A stretch of DNA of 33,446 nt, taken from an uncultured Methylibium sp. Its GTDB lineage: Bacteria > Pseudomonadota > Gammaproteobacteria > Burkholderiales > Burkholderiaceae_C. Below the pieces are notes generated by a model, which saw only the letters and a list, made by a program, of their open reading frames with translations, did no database searches and had not been told where the DNA came from. This document shows positions 29,872-33,446 of the stretch, in pieces; the stretch's first letter is position 1; every line of letters begins with the position of its first letter. The DNA lies in NCBI RefSeq assembly GCF_902826655.1, contig NZ_CADEFR010000041.1:1-33446 (forward strand). The letters are read 5' to 3'. The position numbers and the translations under genes are program-made.

Positions 29872-30501
29872 GTGACGGTTGCGCCGATCGACCCGCGGCT
29901 GATCGAGGTGCCGATGCGCCTGGACACGCCGCGCCTGGTGATCCGCTGCCCGCGTGCCGGCGACGGCGCGAGCTACTTCGAGGCTGTCAGCGCTTCGCTC
30001 GATGCGCTGAAGCCCTGGATGCCCTGGGCGCACGAACCGCAGACTCCCGAGCGCAGCGAGGCGCTCGCTCGCGGCTTCCACGCCGACTTCATCGCGCGCC
30101 GCGACCTGGTGATGGCCGTCTTCCTGCGCCGCGCCGACGGCGGCGAAGGGCCGCTCGTCGGCGGCACCGGCCTGCACCGCTTCGACTGGGCCCTGCGGCG
30201 CTTCGAGATCGGCTACTGGATACGCAGCGGCCATGGCGGCCAGGGCCTCGTCACCGAGGCGGTCAATGCCGTGGCCGACATGGCCTTGACGCAACTTGCG
30301 GCGCGCCGCGTCGAGATCCGCTGCGACGACCGCAACCGACCCAGCTGGCGCGTCGCCGAGCGTTGCGGCTTCGTGCTCGAGGGGGTGCTGCGCAACGAGG
30401 CGCTGGACGTGCAGGGCCTGCCGCGCGACACGCGGGTCTACGCCCGCGTCGACGCGTCTAGGCCGGCGTCCACAGCCGCGGGAGGCCCGGCAGCGCCCTG
30501 A
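29872..30501 (+). CDS. GNAT acetyltransferase, RimJ/RimL type
   Basis: A 209-residue GCN5-related N-acetyltransferase. RLDTPRLVIRCPRAGDGASYFEAV is the RimJ/RimL-type opening. The acetyl-CoA pyrophosphate loop is in the YWIRSGHGGQGLVTEAV segment (R/Q-x-x-G-x-G/A), and the C-terminal half has VEIRCDDRNRPSWRVAERCGF. The GTG at 29872 has AGGAA 6 nt upstream; an internal ATG at 29914 is the alternative. The substrate could be a ribosomal protein N-terminus or a small amine. Its last 44 nt overlap the convergent hutH end. Confidence 0.92.
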   Translation: MTVAPIDPRLIEVPMRLDTPRLVIRCPRAGDGASYFEAVSASLDALKPWMPWAHEPQTPERSEALARGFHADFIARRDLVMAVFLRRADGGEGPLVGGTGLHRFDWALRRFEIGYWIRSGHGGQGLVTEAVNAVADMALTQLAARRVEIRCDDRNRPSWRVAERCGFVLEGVLRNEALDVQGLPRDTRVYARVDASRPASTAAGGPAAP

Positions 30502-32011
30502 AGACGCGCGACAGCGAGCCGTCGGTCACCAGAGCGGTCGCGCGCTCGATGTCGGGCGCCAGATAGCGGTCCTCGTCGACGCTGGGGCAGGCGGCGCGCA
30601 GCAGCGCATGCGCGTCCTCCAGCGCCGGCGAGCTGGCCAGCGGCCGCAGGAAGTCGATGCCCTGGGCCGCGGCCAGCAGCTCGATGCCGAGGATGTGCGC
30701 CGTGTTGGCGATCATCGGCTGCAGGCGTCGTGCCGCGAAGGTCGCCATCGACACGTGGTCCTCCTGGTTGGCCGAGGTCGGCAGCGAGTCGACACTGGCC
30801 GGGTGGGCCAGCGACTTGTTCTCGCTGGCCAGCGAGGCGGCGGTCACGTGCGCGATCATGAAGCCCGAGTTCAGCCCGGCGTCGCGCGTCAGGAAGGGCG
30901 GCAGGCGCGACACGCCGGCGTCGATCAGCATCGCGATGCGCCGCTCGGCGATCGCGCCGACCTCGGCGATCGCCAGCGCCATGCCGTCGGCCGCCAGCGC
31001 CACCGGTTCGGCGTGGAAGTTGCCGCCGGACACCAGCTCTTCGCCGTCGGCGAAGACCAGCGGGTTGTCGGTCACCGCATTGGCCTCGCGCAGCAGCACC
31101 AGCGCGGCGTGGCGCAACTGGTCGAGGCAGGCGCCGACCACCTGCGGCTGGCAGCGCAGCGAGTAGGGGTCCTGCACGCGGTCGTCGCCTTCCAGATGCG
31201 AGCGGCGGATCGGGCTGCCGGCCAGCAGCGCGCGGTAGTACTGCGCCACGTCGATCTGCCCCGGCTGGCCGCGCAGCGCGTGGATGCGCGGATCGAACGG
31301 CCCGTCGCTGCCGCGCGCCGCGTCCACCGTCAGCGCGCCCACCACCAGCGCGGCCTCCAGCACCGGCTCGAAGCTCAGGAAGGCGTGCAGCGCCAGCGCC
31401 GTCGAGGTCTGCGTGCCGTTGATCAGCGCCAGGCCCTCCTTGGCGGCCAGCTTCAGCGGCGCGATGCCGGCCTCGCGCAGGGCCTGCTGGGCCGAGCGGC
31501 GCTGACCGGCGATCAGCATCTCGCCCTCGCCCATCAGCGCCAGCGTCATGTGCGCCAGCGGCGCGAGGTCGCCCGAAGCACCGACCGAGCCCTGGCTCGG
31601 CACGTAGGGCACGAGGCCGGCGTTGAAGACCGCGAGCAGCGTGTCGATCACGACGTCGCGCACGCCCGAGGCGCCGCGCGCCAGGCTGGCGGCCTTGAGC
31701 GCCAGCATCAGCCGCACGACGGCGGGCTGGAGCGGCACGCCGACCCCGACGCTGTGCGAGCGGATCAGGTTGAGTTGCAGCCGGTCGAGCGCGGCCTCGT
31801 CGATGCGCGTGCTCGCCAGCTTGCCGAAACCGGTGTTGACGCCGTAGACGGCGGTAGTGCCGGCGGCGGCGCGTTGCACGACGGCTGCGCTGGCGCGGAT
31901 GCCGTCGCGTGCGGCGGCGTCGATTGCGAGTCGGACCTTGCCCGAGTGGATGGCTTGCAGATCCTCCAGACCGAGGGAGCCTGGGGTCAGGGTCAATGTT
32001 GACTTCGTCAT
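30458..32011 (-). CDS. hutH: Histidine ammonia-lyase
   Basis: HutH, 517 residues, removes ammonia from L-histidine to give trans-urocanate, the first step of histidine degradation. The MIO cofactor forms from Ala145-Ser146-Gly147 in SQGSVGASGDLAPLAHM. Other conserved parts are YGVNTGFGKLAS, NLIRSHSVGVG and the QEDHVSMATFAARR region near the C-terminus. The ATG is the complement of 32009-32011; no strong Shine-Dalgarno is visible. It lies downstream of hutU on the minus strand, after a 131-nt gap holding a large palindrome. Its 3' end overlaps the GNAT gene. Confidence 0.97.
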   Translation of the reverse strand: MTKSTLTLTPGSLGLEDLQAIHSGKVRLAIDAAARDGIRASAAVVQRAAAGTTAVYGVNTGFGKLASTRIDEAALDRLQLNLIRSHSVGVGVPLQPAVVRLMLALKAASLARGASGVRDVVIDTLLAVFNAGLVPYVPSQGSVGASGDLAPLAHMTLALMGEGEMLIAGQRRSAQQALREAGIAPLKLAAKEGLALINGTQTSTALALHAFLSFEPVLEAALVVGALTVDAARGSDGPFDPRIHALRGQPGQIDVAQYYRALLAGSPIRRSHLEGDDRVQDPYSLRCQPQVVGACLDQLRHAALVLLREANAVTDNPLVFADGEELVSGGNFHAEPVALAADGMALAIAEVGAIAERRIAMLIDAGVSRLPPFLTRDAGLNSGFMIAHVTAASLASENKSLAHPASVDSLPTSANQEDHVSMATFAARRLQPMIANTAHILGIELLAAAQGIDFLRPLASSPALEDAHALLRAACPSVDEDRYLAPDIERATALVTDGSLSRVFRALPGLPRLWTPA

Positions 32012-32046
32012 GAGGCCGTGGTTATCGGGAGGGTGTGCCGGTTCCG

Positions 32047-32104
32047 CCCGGCGGGCGGGTCACTTTCATTTGTTGGCCCAAATGAAAGTGACTCGCCCGC
32101 CGGG
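32047..32104. repeat. 26-bp palindrome between hutU and hutH
   Basis: The left arm 32047-32072 and right arm 32079-32104 pair over 26 positions with a single G-T (32058 with 32093), around the 6-nt loop TTGGCC. The inner part is A/T-rich (TTTCATTTG / CAAATGAAA), unlike the surrounding DNA, and the outer part is GC-rich. It lies wholly in the hutU-hutH gap. Palindromes with a similar core occur as dispersed intergenic repeats in some beta- and gammaproteobacteria, from general recollection. Transcribed, it would form a very stable hairpin between the two hut genes. Confidence 0.85.
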
Positions 32105-32142
32105 GCGAGACCCGGCGCGGCCTTGCAAGGTCAGCAGACCCA

Positions 32143-33446
32143 TCATCCAGTCCCGAGCATCGGCAGCTTCAACCCCTGCTCGCGCGCGCAGCGCACGGCA
32201 TCGTCGTAACCCGCATCCGCATGCCGCATCACACCGGTGGCCGGGTCGTTCCACAACACCCGCTCGATACGCCGAGCCGCCGCGTCGCTGCCATCGCAGA
32301 CGATCACCACCCCCGCATGCTGCGAATAGCCCATGCCGACCCCGCCGCCATGGTGCAGCGACACCCAGGTCGCGCCGCCCGCGGTGTTGAGCAGCGCGTT
32401 CAGCAGCGGCCAGTCGCTCACCGCATCGCTGCCGTCGCGCATCGCCTCGGTCTCGCGGTTGGGGCTGGCGACCGACCCGCTGTCGAGGTGGTCGCGGCCG
32501 ATCACGATCGGCGCCTTCAGCTCGCCCGACTTCACCATCTCGTTGAAGGCCAGCCCGGCGCGGTGGCGCTCGCCCAGGCCGATCCAGCAGATGCGCGCCG
32601 GCAGGCCCTGGAAGGCGATGCGCTCGCCGGCCATGTCCAGCCACCGGTGCAGGTGGGGGTCGGCGGGGAACAGCTCCTTCATCTTCGCGTCGGTCCTGCG
32701 GATGTCCTCGGGGTCGCCGCTCAGCGCGACCCAGCGGAACGGTCCCTTGCCGCGGCAGAACAAGGGCCTGATGTAGGCGGGTACGAAGCCGGGGAAGTCG
32801 AAGGCGTTCTTCACGCCGGCATCGAAGGCGACCTGGCGGATGTTGTTGCCGTAGTCCACCGTCGGCACGCCCATCGCCTGGAAGGCCAGCATCGCCTGGA
32901 CATGGACGGCGCAGCTCTTCGCGGCGGCGTCGCGCAGCGCGGCGTGCTGTACAGCGTCGGCGCGTGCGGCCTGCCAGCGAGCCAGGCTCCAGCCGGCCGG
33001 CAGGTAGCCGTTGAGCAGGTCGTGGGCGCTGGTCTGGTCGGTGACGAGGTCGGGGCGGATGCCGCCGTGCCGCGCCCGCTCCACCAGCTCGGGCAGCAGC
33101 TCGGCCGCGTTGCCGAGCAGGCCGACCGACACCGCCTTCTTCTCGTCCGCGTAGCGCGCCATGCGCGCCAGCGCGTCGTCGAGATCAGTGGCCTGCTCGT
33201 CGAGGTAGCGGGTCGCGAGCCGCATGTCGATGCGACTCTGCTGACACTCGATGTTCAGCGACGAAGCCCCGGCGAAGCTGGCCGCCAGCGGCTGCGCGCC
33301 GCCCATGCCGCCGAGGCCGGCGGTGAGGATCCACTTGCCGGAAAGGCTGCCACCGTAGTGTTGGTGGCCGGCCTCGACGAAGGTCTCGTAGGTGCCCTGC
33401 ACGATGCCCTGGCTGCCGATGTAGATCCAGGAGCCGGCGGTCATCT
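32143..33446 (-). CDS. hutU: Urocanate hydratase (5' truncated)
   Basis: HutU, the second enzyme of histidine degradation, hydrates urocanate to imidazolone propionate using NAD as an electrophile. The visible 430 or so residues are the middle and C-terminal parts of a family that is normally about 555 residues; the N-terminus lies beyond the right edge. Recognisable blocks are [20 protein letters not shown], the NAD-loop [27 protein letters not shown], and [22 protein letters not shown]. hutH follows on the same strand, so the order is hutU-hutH; further hut genes are likely to the right. Confidence 0.97.
   Translation of the reverse strand, partial: MTAGSWIYIGSQGIVQGTYETFVEAGHQHYGGSLSGKWILTAGLGGMGGAQPLAASFAGASSLNIECQQSRIDMRLATRYLDEQATDLDDALARMARYADEKKAVSVGLLGNAAELLPELVERARHGGIRPDLVTDQTSAHDLLNGYLPAGWSLARWQAARADAVQHAALRDAAAKSCAVHVQAMLAFQAMGVPTVDYGNNIRQVAFDAGVKNAFDFPGFVPAYIRPLFCRGKGPFRWVALSGDPEDIRRTDAKMKELFPADPHLHRWLDMAGERIAFQGLPARICWIGLGERHRAGLAFNEMVKSGELKAPIVIGRDHLDSGSVASPNRETEAMRDGSDAVSDWPLLNALLNTAGGATWVSLHHGGGVGMGYSQHAGVVIVCDGSDAAARRIERVLWNDPATGVMRHADAGYDDAVRCAREQGLKLPMLGTG

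Noticed and set aside
32047-32104. The hut palindrome as a terminal inverted repeat of an insertion sequence
   Set aside because: The arms are separated by only 6 nt, with no transposase gene and no room for one.
28096-33446. A mobile element or genomic island at the right end
   Set aside because: No transposase, integrase, phage gene, tRNA-proximal attachment repeat or shift in base composition is apparent; the genes look native.

Overview
The window is gene-dense, very GC-rich bacterial chromosome. The gene order murA-hisGDCBHAFIE, DUF4870-type protein, HIT protein, tatABC, then a DegS-like protease, Nif3, petABC, sspAB, and later a DciA-like gene, an M23 peptidase, secA and argJ is familiar from Betaproteobacteria, order Burkholderiales. 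Supporting points are the short HisG, a cytochrome b with PVWY at the Qo site, and an SspB carrying a ClpX-binding tail. I would guess a Rubrivivax/Methylibium/Leptothrix-like lineage, but genus cannot be fixed from sequence reading alone.

Layout. Bases 1-1577: the end of an ABC-2 exporter (ATPase cut by the left edge, plus permease) and a BolA/IbaG-type gene. Bases 1673-9558: murA followed by a compact histidine-biosynthesis operon, with many 4-nt ATGA stop/start overlaps. Bases 9555-11943: a small membrane protein coupled to hisE, a HIT hydrolase and tatABC. Bases 11962-18039: a periplasmic serine protease (minus), divergent nif3-pdxA (plus), a large DUF1631 protein and mscL (both minus). 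Bases 18235-21041: the three subunits of cytochrome bc1, closed by a good hairpin terminator. Bases 21163-22451: sspA, sspB and tRNA-Thr(TGT). Bases 22497-28095: a DciA-like gene (minus), an M23 peptidase, secA and argJ. Bases 28096-33446: a less conserved segment with a candidate 50-residue ORF, an MFS exporter, a GNAT acetyltransferase and, on the minus strand, hutU-hutH of histidine degradation, separated by a 26-bp palindrome.

How the genes connect. The his genes convert PRPP and ATP to histidine. The hut genes at the other end degrade histidine through urocanate. TatABC exports folded proteins, and the Rieske subunit PetA encoded 6 kb downstream looks like a Tat-type substrate, with a KR rather than RR pair. 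SecA drives the general secretion route. The tRNA, secA, murA and bc1 genes mark this as core chromosome. I see no insertion sequence, integrase, phage gene, CRISPR array or defence system.

No clearly new multi-gene system is evident. The points most worth a second look are the hutU-hutH palindrome, the promoter-bearing small ORF before the MFS/GNAT pair, the DUF1631 protein with a polyglycine linker, the unknown membrane gene coupled to hisE, and a possible His-codon/hairpin arrangement just before murA-his.
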